Origin: Alkalibacter sp964582705
GTDB lineage: Bacteria > Bacillota > Clostridia > Eubacteriales > Alkalibacteraceae
Assembly (NCBI GenBank): GCA_964582705.1
Contig: CAZOTE010000039.1
Coordinates: forward strand, 1-18,529
DNA: 18,529 nucleotides
Direction of reading: 5' to 3'
The notes under the pieces were generated by a model that had not been told where the DNA came from, searched no databases, and was given only the letters and a program-made list of their open reading frames with translations. The stretch's first letter is position 1. Each line of letters opens with the position of its first letter. This document shows, piece by piece, positions 1 through 7,736 of the stretch. The translations under genes and the position numbers were made by a program.

Positions 1-238
1 TGGCCGTTTTTACTCCAAGTCCAGGCGTAAAAGTTAAAACAATAAACAATACCACAACAAAAATCGCGATGGACTTATACTCTCTTCTAAGGAAAGCCAT
101 TGCTCCCTCTTGAATGTAAGATGCGATTTCTTTCATCCTGTCTGTTCCCTCGTCAACTTTGTTTACCTTCGCAGAAAGATAAGCGGCAAACGCAAGCGCG
201 ACGATTCCCACAGCAGGGGCTAAGTACATTAACTCCAT
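1..238 (-). CDS. hppA: Membrane-bound ion-translocating pyrophosphatase, N-terminal part (cut by window edge)
   Basis: The first 79 codons of a protein that runs off the left edge. It begins MELMYLAPAVGIVALAFAAY, a hydrophobic first membrane helix. A charged stretch follows (DEGTDRMKEIASYIQEGAMAFL, residues about 30-51), and then a second hydrophobic helix. The EGT-RMKEI-SYI-GA--FL pattern is characteristic of membrane pyrophosphatases, which hydrolyse pyrophosphate to pump H+ or Na+ across the membrane. The residues that separate K+-dependent from independent and Na+ from H+ pumps lie beyond the edge, so the ion is not known. The ATG at 238 is preceded by AAAGGAGG at good spacing. It lies 34 bases after secG and is probably read with it. 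The product would supply ion-motive force from PPi. Confidence 0.88.
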   Translation of the reverse strand, partial: MELMYLAPAVGIVALAFAAYLSAKVNKVDEGTDRMKEIASYIQEGAMAFLRREYKSIAIFVVVLFIVLTFTPGLGVKTA

Positions 239-272
239 TGTGTAAAATTCCTCCTTTAGATATATGCCTTTA

Positions 273-500
273 TTAAATTATAGAAAATAGAAATGCCGAC
301 AACATAAAAACAACTGCAGAAATGGTTGTCGCTTTTTCAAGCATCGCTTCATAGCCTTTGGCTTTTTTCTTGCCAAACAGACTCTCGGCACCACCTGCAA
401 TCGAACCTGATAATCCAGCGCTTTTTCCCGGTTGAAGCAGTATGCTTGCAATCAAGACGATGCTGGAGAAAATCAATAGTGCAATTAGTAGTTTATCCAT
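273..500 (-). CDS. secG: Protein-export membrane protein SecG
   Basis: A 75-residue protein with two membrane segments (about residues 4-22 and 55-74). Between them is the conserved SecG loop: LLQPGKSAGLSGSIAGGAES at residues 21-40, then LFGKKKAKG. SecG is the small accessory subunit of the SecYEG translocon and helps SecA-driven export. Length and topology are normal for the family. The start ATG at 500 has a GGGGAGG site upstream. secG directly after eno is a common arrangement in Firmicutes. Here it is followed by hppA rather than the frequent rnr-smpB pair. Confidence 0.96.
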   Translation of the reverse strand: MDKLLIALLIFSSIVLIASILLQPGKSAGLSGSIAGGAESLFGKKKAKGYEAMLEKATTISAVVFMLSAFLFSII

Positions 501-606
501 GTTTTTTTACCTCCCCGAATGGTTAACATATGTATTGTAACACAGTCTTATGGGAATATCAATTTTATTTTGTAAAATCCTAAAAGAATAAGTATGTCAT
601 ATTACA

Positions 607-641
607 GAAACCAGGCGCCCAATTATAGGACGCCCGGGTTT
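607..641 (-). terminator. Hairpin after eno, weak terminator or attenuator
   Basis: Read on the minus strand, AAACC at 641-637 pairs with GGTTT at 612-608. An inner GC-rich part (CGTCC with GGGCG) continues the stem with a mismatch and a bulge. The U-tract after the stem is poor (TTTCTGTAAT), so this may only partly stop transcription or protect the eno mRNA 3' end before secG. The rest of the 501-647 gap holds only the secG ribosome binding site. Confidence 0.45.
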
Positions 642-647
642 AATGTG

Positions 648-1937
648 TTATTTCTTAAGGTTGTAGAAAGTCTTTATTCCGTCATATTGAGCAGATTCCC
701 AAAGTTCTTCTTCGATTCTAAGAAGTTGGTTATATTTTACTACCCTGTCAGTTCTGGATGGAGCACCCGTTTTGATTTGTCCTGCATTTACAGCTACTAC
801 CAAGTCTGCGATAGTACAGTCTTCAGTTTCACCCGATCTGTGAGAAACAACTGCAGTATATCCTGCTTTCTTTGCCATTTCGATTGAATCTAAAGTCTCA
901 GTAAGAGTACCGATTTGGTTTACCTTGATAAGGATTGAGTTTGCAACTCCCATTTCAATTCCTTTTTCAAGTCTCTCGGTGTTAGTAACGAACAAGTCGT
1001 CTCCAACAAGCTGTACTTTTCCACCAAGCTTTTCAGTCATGATCTTCCAACCTTCCCAATCGTCCTCAGAAAGTCCGTCTTCGATAGAGATGATAGGATA
1101 TTTTTCGATCATTGCATCGTAGAAAGCAACCATTTCCTCAGCAGTCTTTACAACGCCTTCTCCTTCAAGGTGGTATTTTCCATCTTCCTTGAACATTTCA
1201 GTTGCAGCAACGTCCATAGCAAGGCATACTTCTTCGCCTGGCTTGTATCCTGCAGCTTCGATAGCTTCGATTATAACTTGAAGAGCTTCTTCATTTGAAG
1301 TAAGGTTAGGTGCAAATCCACCTTCGTCACCTACTGCAGTGTTAAGTCCTTTTCCCCCAAGCACCTTCTTGAGGCTGTGGAAGATTTCCGCACACATTCT
1401 TAGAGCTTCTCTGAAAGAGTCAGCTCCAACAGGCATAACCATGAATTCCTGGATGTCTACGTTGTTGTCCGCATGTTCTCCACCATTTATGATGTTCATC
1501 ATTGGAACAGGAAGCTTCTTTGCGTTGATTCCGCCAATATATTGGTAAAGTGACATTCCTAAAGCTTCAGCAGCAGCTCTAGCAACTGCCATAGATACGC
1601 CTAGGATTGCATTTGCCCCTAATTTGCCTTTGTTTGGAGTTCCATCAAGTTCGATCATGATATTGTCTATAGCTACTTGATCCAAAGCGTTTAGTCCGAT
1701 AAGTTCAGGTGCGATTATGTCATTTACGTTTTCTACTGCTTTTAGAACGCCTTTTCCTAAGTATCTTCCCTTGTCTCCATCTCTTAGCTCTACAGCTTCA
1801 AAAGCTCCTGTAGAAGCACCCGACGGAACAGCAGCTCTTCCTATTACTCCGCACTCCAGCTCAACTTCAACCTCAACAGTTGGGTTACCCCTCGAGTCTA
1901 GAATTTCTCTTGCGTACACATCATTGATAATGGTCAT
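648..1937 (-). CDS. eno: Enolase (phosphopyruvate hydratase)
   Basis: A 429-residue cytosolic enzyme that converts 2-phosphoglycerate to phosphoenolpyruvate. The N-terminal signature AREILDSRGNPTVEVEV is present. So are the substrate loop SGASTG (40-45), E205 in GDEGGFAP, Mg2+ ligands D242, E286 and D313, catalytic K338 in ILIKVNQIGT, the SHRSGETED loop (365-373), and K389 in QIKTGAP. All key residues are intact and the length is standard. The ATG at 1937 has a GAAGGGAG site. It follows gpmI by 30 bases with no terminator and is the last glycolytic gene of the cluster. Confidence 0.99.
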   Translation of the reverse strand: MTIINDVYAREILDSRGNPTVEVEVELECGVIGRAAVPSGASTGAFEAVELRDGDKGRYLGKGVLKAVENVNDIIAPELIGLNALDQVAIDNIMIELDGTPNKGKLGANAILGVSMAVARAAAEALGMSLYQYIGGINAKKLPVPMMNIINGGEHADNNVDIQEFMVMPVGADSFREALRMCAEIFHSLKKVLGGKGLNTAVGDEGGFAPNLTSNEEALQVIIEAIEAAGYKPGEEVCLAMDVAATEMFKEDGKYHLEGEGVVKTAEEMVAFYDAMIEKYPIISIEDGLSEDDWEGWKIMTEKLGGKVQLVGDDLFVTNTERLEKGIEMGVANSILIKVNQIGTLTETLDSIEMAKKAGYTAVVSHRSGETEDCTIADLVVAVNAGQIKTGAPSRTDRVVKYNQLLRIEEELWESAQYDGIKTFYNLKK

Positions 1938-1967
1938 TTTTTTAAATCTCCCTTCAAATTTTAATTA

Positions 1968-3494
1968 TTATTTAATTAGTAAAGATTCCCCTGTCATCTC
2001 TGCAGGTTTATCCATTTCTTGTAATTCAAGAATGGTAGGGGCGAGATCCGCCAGCTTGCCATCTTTCAATTTTAAACTGTCGTTGCCATATAAAATGCAT
2101 TTGACAGGATTTGTCGTATGTGCGGTAAATACCTCTTTTGTAACCGGATCTATCATCTGCTCCGCGTTGCCGTGGTCTGCAGTGATAAGAGCGATGCCGC
2201 CCTTTTTCTCAATAGCTTCAAGGGTTCTTCCAAGGCACTCGTCGACGGTCTCCACGGCTTTTACAGCTGCATCAAATACTCCGGTATGGCCTACCATGTC
2301 ACAGTTGGCATAGTTTAGGACGATTAGAGAATAGTCGTTATTTGCGATTGCCTCTTCAATTCTGTCAGTCACTTCATAAGCGCTCATCTCAGGCTTTAAG
2401 TCGTATGTAGCGACCTTAGGAGAAGGAACCAGGATTCTGTCCTCTAAGGGATACTCCTTTTCCACCCCTCCGTTAAAGAAGTAAGTTACATGGGCGTACT
2501 TTTCAGTCTCGGCGATCCTAAGCTGCTTTAACCCTTTTTCACTCATATATTCACCCAAGGTGTTCGAAATGCTTTGAGGCGCAAATGCTACCTCCAGGTT
2601 CTCAAGAGCTTTTTCGTATAAAGTCATGGTCACTGTAGTCAGATTTACAAAGCCTTTGCTTCTTTTAAATCCGTCGAAGCCTTCTTCAGTAAGCACTCTT
2701 GACATCTGTCTTGCCCTATCTGGTCTAAAGTTGAAAAATATCACCGAATCATTTTCATTTATGGTAGCTCTAGCCTTGCCGTCTTTGACTATTACAGTAG
2801 GCACAACAAATTCGTCTGTAATATTTTCTGCATATGAAGCTTCTATGGCTTTGACAGGACAGTCAAACTCCCTGCCTGTTCCGGTTGCCATTGCCTCATA
2901 GGCTTTTTCAACTCTTTCCCATCTGTTGTCCCTATCCATGGCGTAATATCTTCCGGCAACAGTTGCAATTTTGCCTGCGCCGATTTCCTTAATCTTGTCT
3001 ACCAGCTCTTTTACATAGCCAAGTCCGCTGTTTGGAGGCGTGTCCCTTCCGTCAAGAAAGCAATGTACAAACACTTTCTCAAGGCCCTTTTTCTTTGCCA
3101 GTTCAAGCAGAGCATAAAGGTGGGTGTTGTGACTGTGCACTCCCCCGTCAGAAACAAGTCCCATCAGGTGAAGAGCTGAATCATTTTTTATTGCATTGTC
3201 AACTGCGTTGTTAAGTGCGATATTTTCAAAAAAGTCTCCGTCCTTTATGGACTTCGTTATTCTTGTTAGTTCCTGATAGACGATCCTGCCTGCTCCGATG
3301 TTTAAGTGTCCTACCTCGGAATTTCCCATCTGACCTTCCGGCAGTCCAACGTCCATACCGCTGCACTTTACAAAAGAGTGTGGTTTTTCGTTCCATAGCT
3401 TGTCAAGAATAGGGGTATTGGCAGCGACTGTTGCGTTGCCTTCGGTATAATTCGAATACCCGTATCCGTCGAGAATAATTAAAGCTGTAAGCAT
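1968..3494 (-). CDS. gpmI: 2,3-bisphosphoglycerate-independent phosphoglycerate mutase
   Basis: A 508-residue Mn2+-dependent mutase of the alkaline phosphatase superfamily, which interconverts 3- and 2-phosphoglycerate. Metal ligand D9 (LIILDGYGYS) and phosphorylated Ser59 in GQMGNSEVGHLNIGAGR are visible. So are the HCFLDGRDTPP, NYANCDMVGHTG and ITADHGNAEQM motifs that complete the two metal sites. Length is typical. The ATG at 3494 has a GGGAGG site seven bases upstream. It lies 22 bases after tpiA, in the same transcription unit. The BPG-independent form is usual in spore-forming and related Firmicutes. Confidence 0.98.
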   Translation of the reverse strand: MLTALIILDGYGYSNYTEGNATVAANTPILDKLWNEKPHSFVKCSGMDVGLPEGQMGNSEVGHLNIGAGRIVYQELTRITKSIKDGDFFENIALNNAVDNAIKNDSALHLMGLVSDGGVHSHNTHLYALLELAKKKGLEKVFVHCFLDGRDTPPNSGLGYVKELVDKIKEIGAGKIATVAGRYYAMDRDNRWERVEKAYEAMATGTGREFDCPVKAIEASYAENITDEFVVPTVIVKDGKARATINENDSVIFFNFRPDRARQMSRVLTEEGFDGFKRSKGFVNLTTVTMTLYEKALENLEVAFAPQSISNTLGEYMSEKGLKQLRIAETEKYAHVTYFFNGGVEKEYPLEDRILVPSPKVATYDLKPEMSAYEVTDRIEEAIANNDYSLIVLNYANCDMVGHTGVFDAAVKAVETVDECLGRTLEAIEKKGGIALITADHGNAEQMIDPVTKEVFTAHTTNPVKCILYGNDSLKLKDGKLADLAPTILELQEMDKPAEMTGESLLIK

Positions 3495-3516
3495 TGTTTT
3501 TCCTCCCTGGTGCGCC

Positions 3517-4266
3517 TTAGCTGCCGAAGTTCACTATACTGGCGAAATCTTCCTTCAAGCTTGCTCCTCCGACCAAAGCGCCATCAATGTTTTCCATGCC
3601 CATCAATTCGTCAACATTTGACGCATTGACGCTGCCGCCGTACTGAATCCTTACCTTTTGGGCTGTTTCAGTGTCGTACAGCTTTTCGATAGTCTCTCTT
3701 ACCCAACCGCAGACTTCCTCCGCTTGCTGGCTTGTAGCAGTTTTACCGGTTCCAATTGCCCAAATAGGCTCGTAAGCGACCACTGTGTTTTGTGCATCTT
3801 TTGCCTCAACATTCTTAAACGCCGCTACCACTTGCTCTGTAACGACCTTTTCCTGAATGTCCGCTTCTCTTTGCTCTAAAGACTCTCCTACGCATACGAT
3901 AGGAACAAGCCCTTGTGCGATAGCCTTGATAAGCTTATTGTTAACCGTCTCATCAGTTTCGTTGAAATATTCTCTTCTCTCAGAGTGTCCTATTATAACG
4001 TATTTTGCTCCCGCTTCCAATAGCATTTGTGCACTGATTTCTCCCGTGTACGCACCACAATCTGCCCAATGCATGTTCTGAGCTCCTACGCCAATATTGC
4101 TTCCTTCAAGCTCTTTGACTACTGTTGTGAGAGATGTGAATGTAGGGCAAACTACTACCTCTACCTTGTCAGTATTGATTTTATCTTTTAGCATATCGAT
4201 CAAAGTCTTTGCTTCCTCAGCTGTTTTGTTCATTTTCCAGTTTCCTGCGATTATCGGTTTTCTCAA
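3517..4266 (-). CDS. tpiA: Triosephosphate isomerase
   Basis: A 249-residue TIM barrel that interconverts dihydroxyacetone phosphate and glyceraldehyde 3-phosphate. Catalytic K11 (GNWKMN), H94 (IIGHSERR) and E166 (AYEPIWAIGTGK) are present, with the phosphate-gripping loop 6 directly after E166 and YGGSVN near the C-terminus. The start codon is TTG at 4266, placed by AAGGAGG eight bases upstream and by the family N-terminus (MRKPIIAGNWK). It is 20 bases downstream of pgk, so the two are cotranscribed. Confidence 0.98.
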   Translation of the reverse strand: MRKPIIAGNWKMNKTAEEAKTLIDMLKDKINTDKVEVVVCPTFTSLTTVVKELEGSNIGVGAQNMHWADCGAYTGEISAQMLLEAGAKYVIIGHSERREYFNETDETVNNKLIKAIAQGLVPIVCVGESLEQREADIQEKVVTEQVVAAFKNVEAKDAQNTVVAYEPIWAIGTGKTATSQQAEEVCGWVRETIEKLYDTETAQKVRIQYGGSVNASNVDELMGMENIDGALVGGASLKEDFASIVNFGS

Positions 4267-4286
4267 ATGGATATCCTCCTTTTGTT

Positions 4287-5474
4287 TTACTTGTCTTCAA
4301 GTATTTCAATTCCCGGAAGAGCTTTTCCTTCAAGGAAAGTCAGTGATGCTCCGCCACCTGTGGATATGTGGCTCATCTTGTCAGCAAATCCAAGTTGTTT
4401 AGCAGCGGCAGCGCTGTCGCCTCCACCTATTATGGTGGTTGCATCAGAATCAGCCATAGCCTGTGCTACAGCGATGGTTCCCTTCGCAAATGCTTCAAAT
4501 TCGAACACTCCCATAGGTCCGTTCCATATAACAAGCTTCGATCCCTTGATTGCGTCTGCAAACAGCTTACTTGTTTCTTCACCTACATCAAGCCCCATGT
4601 GATCACTTGGTATCGCATCGATCTTAACATTTTGGAAAGGAGCATCTGCTGCAAATTTTGTAGTGGCGACCACATCAACGGGAAGAAGGAAGTTTACATT
4701 CTTTTCCTTTGCCTTAGCCATAAGCTCTTTTGCAAGTTCCAACTTGTCTTCTTCAAGCAAGGATGTCCCGATTTCGTAACCTTGAGCCTTAAGGAATGTA
4801 TATGCCATTCCTCCTCCAATGATAAGTGTATCCACCTTGTCGATAAGGTTGTTGATTACGCCAATCTTGTCGGATACCTTCGCTCCGCCAAGTATCGCTA
4901 CGAAAGGTCTTTCAGGATTTTCAAGGGCAGTTCCAAGAAACTTCAGCTCTTTTTCGATTAGAAGCCCGCATACGGCAGGGATATAGTCTGCAACGCCGGC
5001 AGTTGATGCATGTGCTCTGTGAACAGCTCCGAACGCGTCGGTCACGAAAACATCTGCAAGGGAAGCAAGATCCTTAGAAAATCCGGCATCGTTGTCAGTC
5101 TCTTCTTTTCTGTATCTTGTGTTTTGCAGAAGTACAACGTCGCCTTCCTTCATGTCAGCTGTTGCCTTTAATGCATTTTCACCTACAACTTCATCGTCGT
5201 TTGCAAATACCACTTGTTTGCCGATCAGCTTTGAAAGCTCCTCTGCAACAGGTGCAAGAGAATACTGGGGATCCGGAGAGCCTTTTGGCCTTCCTAAGTG
5301 GCTCATTAAGATAAGCTTTCCACCTTCATTGAGGATATGCTCGATAGTGGGAAGAGTAGCAGTAATCCTAGTGTTGTCGGTGATTACGCCTTCTTTCAGA
5401 GGCACGTTAAAGTCGGCTCTCATCAATACTTTCTTACCCTTAAGATCTATATCTAAAATACTTTTTTTTGCCAT
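4287..5474 (-). CDS. pgk: Phosphoglycerate kinase
   Basis: A 395-residue two-domain kinase that makes ATP from 1,3-bisphosphoglycerate. Motifs in order: MRADFNVPL, SHLGRPKG, the GGAKVSDKI and GGGMAYTFLKA nucleotide-domain loops, WNGPMGVFE, GGGDSAAA and ISTGGGASLTFLEGKALPG. Two in-frame ATGs lie six bases apart. I choose the one at 5474 because AAAGGAG ends eight bases before it and MAKKSILDIDLKGKKV matches the family start. The ATG at 5480 would be only two bases from the site. It follows the gap terminator and heads pgk-tpiA-gpmI-eno. Confidence 0.98.
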   Translation of the reverse strand: MAKKSILDIDLKGKKVLMRADFNVPLKEGVITDNTRITATLPTIEHILNEGGKLILMSHLGRPKGSPDPQYSLAPVAEELSKLIGKQVVFANDDEVVGENALKATADMKEGDVVLLQNTRYRKEETDNDAGFSKDLASLADVFVTDAFGAVHRAHASTAGVADYIPAVCGLLIEKELKFLGTALENPERPFVAILGGAKVSDKIGVINNLIDKVDTLIIGGGMAYTFLKAQGYEIGTSLLEEDKLELAKELMAKAKEKNVNFLLPVDVVATTKFAADAPFQNVKIDAIPSDHMGLDVGEETSKLFADAIKGSKLVIWNGPMGVFEFEAFAKGTIAVAQAMADSDATTIIGGGDSAAAAKQLGFADKMSHISTGGGASLTFLEGKALPGIEILEDK

Positions 5475-5530
5475 TTTCATATCTCCTTTCGATAAAAAAA
5501 TTTAATTATGGTTCAATTCCCGTATTTCGT

Positions 5531-5556
5531 AAAAAAGGAAAGGGTAGCCCCTTCCC
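5531..5556 (-). terminator. Rho-independent terminator between gap and pgk
   Basis: On the minus strand GGGAAGGG (5556-5549), loop GCTA and CCCTTTCC (5544-5537) form an 8-bp stem with one G-U pair, followed by TTTTTT (5536-5531). This is a strong intrinsic terminator right after gap, so only part of the transcript would continue into pgk. Confidence 0.88.
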
Positions 5557-5577
5557 TTCTTAAGTGTTATTTATTTA

Positions 5578-6582
5578 TTATTTTACCATGTCGGCAACAT
5601 ACTTTGCCAATCTTACCAATTGGGAAGTATATGACATTTCATTGTCGTACCAAGAAACAACTTTTACGATCTGCTCTCCGTCAGCTTCAAGAACTTTTGT
5701 TTGAGTCGCATCGAACAATGAACCGAAGTTGATTCCGATAACGTCTGAAGAAACGATCTGCTCTTCAGTGTATCCCAAAGTCTCGTTTGCGGCAGCTTTC
5801 ATCGCAGCGTTGATTTCTTCTGCAGTTGTCTTCTTTTCTAATTTAACAGTAAGGTCTACCAAAGAACCTGTAGTTACAGGAACTCTCATAGCTCCTCCGT
5901 CCAATTTGCCGTTAAGCTCAGGAAGTACCAAACCTACAGCTACAGCAGCACCTGTGCTTGTAGGAACGATGTTCGCAGCAGCGGCTCTACCTCTTCTAAG
6001 GTCTTTGTGAGGACCGTCAAGAGTTGATTGGTCGTTTGTATAAGCGTGTATAGTAGTCATTAGGCCGCTTTTCAAGCCGAAATTGTCGTTAAGAACTTTT
6101 GCAAATGGAGCAAGACAGTTTGTAGTACAAGAAGCACCACTAAGAACTGTTTCAGATCCGTCAAGAACTTCGTGGTTTACATTGTAAACGACTGTTTTAA
6201 GATCGCCTTTTGCAGGTGCGGAGATAAGAACTTTTTTAGCTCCCGCCTTGATGTGCTTTTCTGCTCCCTCTTTAGTTGCAAAGAAACCTGTAGATTCGAT
6301 AACTACATCTACATCGTTGTCTTTCCAAGGAAGATTTTCAGGGTCTCTTTCAGCAAAGATCTTGATTTCTTTACCGTCTACAGTGATAAATCCGTCACCA
6401 GCTGTTATAGAATCAGTTTTGTATCTTCCCTGAGATGTATCGTATTTTAACAAGTAAGCTAAAGATTTTGCATCTGTCAAGTCATTCAATGCTACGATGT
6501 CAAAACTAGGATCGTCAAACATCAATCTGAAGGCCAAACGACCTATCCTTCCAAAACCATTAATTGCAACTTTTACTGCCAT
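5578..6582 (-). CDS. gap: Glyceraldehyde-3-phosphate dehydrogenase, NAD-type
   Basis: A 334-residue glycolytic dehydrogenase. The Rossmann motif GFGRIGR is at residues 9-15, followed by LNDL at 32-35, typical of NAD-dependent enzymes. Catalytic Cys152 lies in SGASCTTNCLAP, the catalytic His in TTIHAYTNDQ, and the C-terminal WYDNEMSY motif is present. The start overlaps the cggR stop codon (TAATG). Its AAAGGAGG site lies inside the last cggR codons, which means translational coupling to the repressor. Presence directly behind cggR marks it as the glycolytic paralogue, equivalent to B. subtilis GapA. Confidence 0.98.
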   Translation of the reverse strand: MAVKVAINGFGRIGRLAFRLMFDDPSFDIVALNDLTDAKSLAYLLKYDTSQGRYKTDSITAGDGFITVDGKEIKIFAERDPENLPWKDNDVDVVIESTGFFATKEGAEKHIKAGAKKVLISAPAKGDLKTVVYNVNHEVLDGSETVLSGASCTTNCLAPFAKVLNDNFGLKSGLMTTIHAYTNDQSTLDGPHKDLRRGRAAAANIVPTSTGAAVAVGLVLPELNGKLDGGAMRVPVTTGSLVDLTVKLEKKTTAEEINAAMKAAANETLGYTEEQIVSSDVIGINFGSLFDATQTKVLEADGEQIVKVVSWYDNEMSYTSQLVRLAKYVADMVK

Positions 6583-7619
6583 TAAAATTCCTCCTTTAAT
6601 ATATAAATAATTTGTTTTGCAGCGCTTTCATCGGTTATTAAAACCATGTCTTTTCTTACCCTTGATGTGGCAATTATTGCTTGCGCCTTGTCGGCTCCTC
6701 CTGCTATGGCCACAATGTTGTCTATATTTTTATATTCATCCAACGTGATACCAACGCTGCTGGATGGAAATATCATGCTGCCGTCTTTGTCGAAGTAGTG
6801 CCCAAACGCTTCGGAAACTGCATTCGAATTCAGTATCCTAGCTATCTTTTCTTCAGGTAGATTTCTCGCCTGAGCCATCTCATCCGCCCTGCCAATTCCA
6901 AAAATCATTATGTCTATATCCTTGAACCTGTCAAAAACGCTTTTTATATCAGGATAGGCTTTTAATGCATCTAAAAGCTCCTTCTCGATATTATCCGGTA
7001 TGTGAAGCATTTCCTTTTGGGCTCCAAGCTTTGCCGCAAGCATAGATACGATGCTGTTTGCCTGAGTCGAATGACTCTTTCCTATACCTCCTCTTGCCGG
7101 TAAAACGGTAACCTTTGGATAGTGAAGCTCCGGCATGTTTCTCGCCACAGATGCTACGCTGCTTCCTCCGGTGATCCCTATGACAGATTCGGATTTTATT
7201 ATGCCTGTTATATATTTTGCCGCCTTTTCACCCATGAAATTGATAACGAGCTTGTTTTTACTGCTGTCTCCCGGAACTATTATCACTTTCTTTATTCCCA
7301 GGACTTCTTCAAGCTGTTCAGTTAGACTCTCAAAGTTTTTATATGAATAAATTATCTCCTTAAGCTGGTTTAAAACTTCATCTCCAAGCTCTGTAAGCAT
7401 AATGCCCTGTCTCTCGACCTCTACAAAGCCTTCCTTGTGAAAAAAATCTATTTCGTTTCTTATATGCCTTTCGCTTACGTCCAGCTCCGTTGAAAGATGT
7501 CTTCTTCCTATAGGCTGATTTGCTTTCAACTGTGACAAAATATTGTATCTTAGTTCCATTAGATCAACTATCTCAGGAAGTATTCTCTTTTGCACATCGA
7601 TAAACTGTTCTTTATCCAA
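6582..7619 (-). CDS. cggR: Central glycolytic genes regulator CggR (SorC/DeoR-type repressor)
   Basis: A 345-residue repressor. A winged helix-turn-helix occupies about residues 25-65 (GRRHLSTELDVSERHIRNEI). The SorC-family sugar-phosphate domain runs from about 90 to 340, with GITGGSSVASVA, PARGGIG and MIFGIGRADE. In B. subtilis the protein blocks the gapA operon until fructose-1,6-bisphosphate binds. The start is TTG at 7619, six bases behind GAGGGG; no better start exists upstream. It has its own promoter and operator (separate entries) and overlaps gap by one base. Neighbours and length match the B. subtilis orthologue (about 340 residues). Confidence 0.96.
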   Translation of the reverse strand: MDKEQFIDVQKRILPEIVDLMELRYNILSQLKANQPIGRRHLSTELDVSERHIRNEIDFFHKEGFVEVERQGIMLTELGDEVLNQLKEIIYSYKNFESLTEQLEEVLGIKKVIIVPGDSSKNKLVINFMGEKAAKYITGIIKSESVIGITGGSSVASVARNMPELHYPKVTVLPARGGIGKSHSTQANSIVSMLAAKLGAQKEMLHIPDNIEKELLDALKAYPDIKSVFDRFKDIDIMIFGIGRADEMAQARNLPEEKIARILNSNAVSEAFGHYFDKDGSMIFPSSSVGITLDEYKNIDNIVAIAGGADKAQAIIATSRVRKDMVLITDESAAKQIIYILKEEF

Positions 7620-7662
7620 GTTAATCCCCTCTTGCTTTCTAAAAGATAGAATCGATTTAAAT

Positions 7663-7681
7663 GGGATTATTTTGTCCCGCC
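7663..7681 (-). promoter_or_regulatory. Predicted CggR operator
   Basis: Minus strand GGCGGGACAAAATAATCCC contains CGGGAC, the core half-site of the known B. subtilis CggR operator, inside an imperfect inverted repeat GGGA-N8-TCCC. It sits just downstream of the predicted start site (about +6 to +24), so bound CggR would act as a roadblock. B. subtilis has two CGGGAC repeats. Here only one exact copy is seen, with a GACCC element next to it. Confidence 0.62.
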
Positions 7682-7693
7682 GGGTCTAAACAC

Positions 7694-7722
7694 ATTATAA
7701 TATGTTTTAATATAAATGGCAA
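7694..7722 (-). promoter_or_regulatory. Sigma-A promoter of cggR-gap
   Basis: -35 TTGCCA (7722-7717), 17-base spacer, -10 TATAAT (7699-7694). The predicted start is near 7687. It lies in the 117-base gap between rpoN and cggR, where no terminator is seen, so rpoN read-through may add to expression. Confidence 0.82.
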
Positions 7723-7736
7723 ACCTTTTTTTGGCT

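Noticed and set aside
623..628. TATAAT in the eno-secG gap as a secG promoter
   Set aside because: It lies in the loop of the eno 3' hairpin and has neither an acceptable -35 nor an upstream TG.
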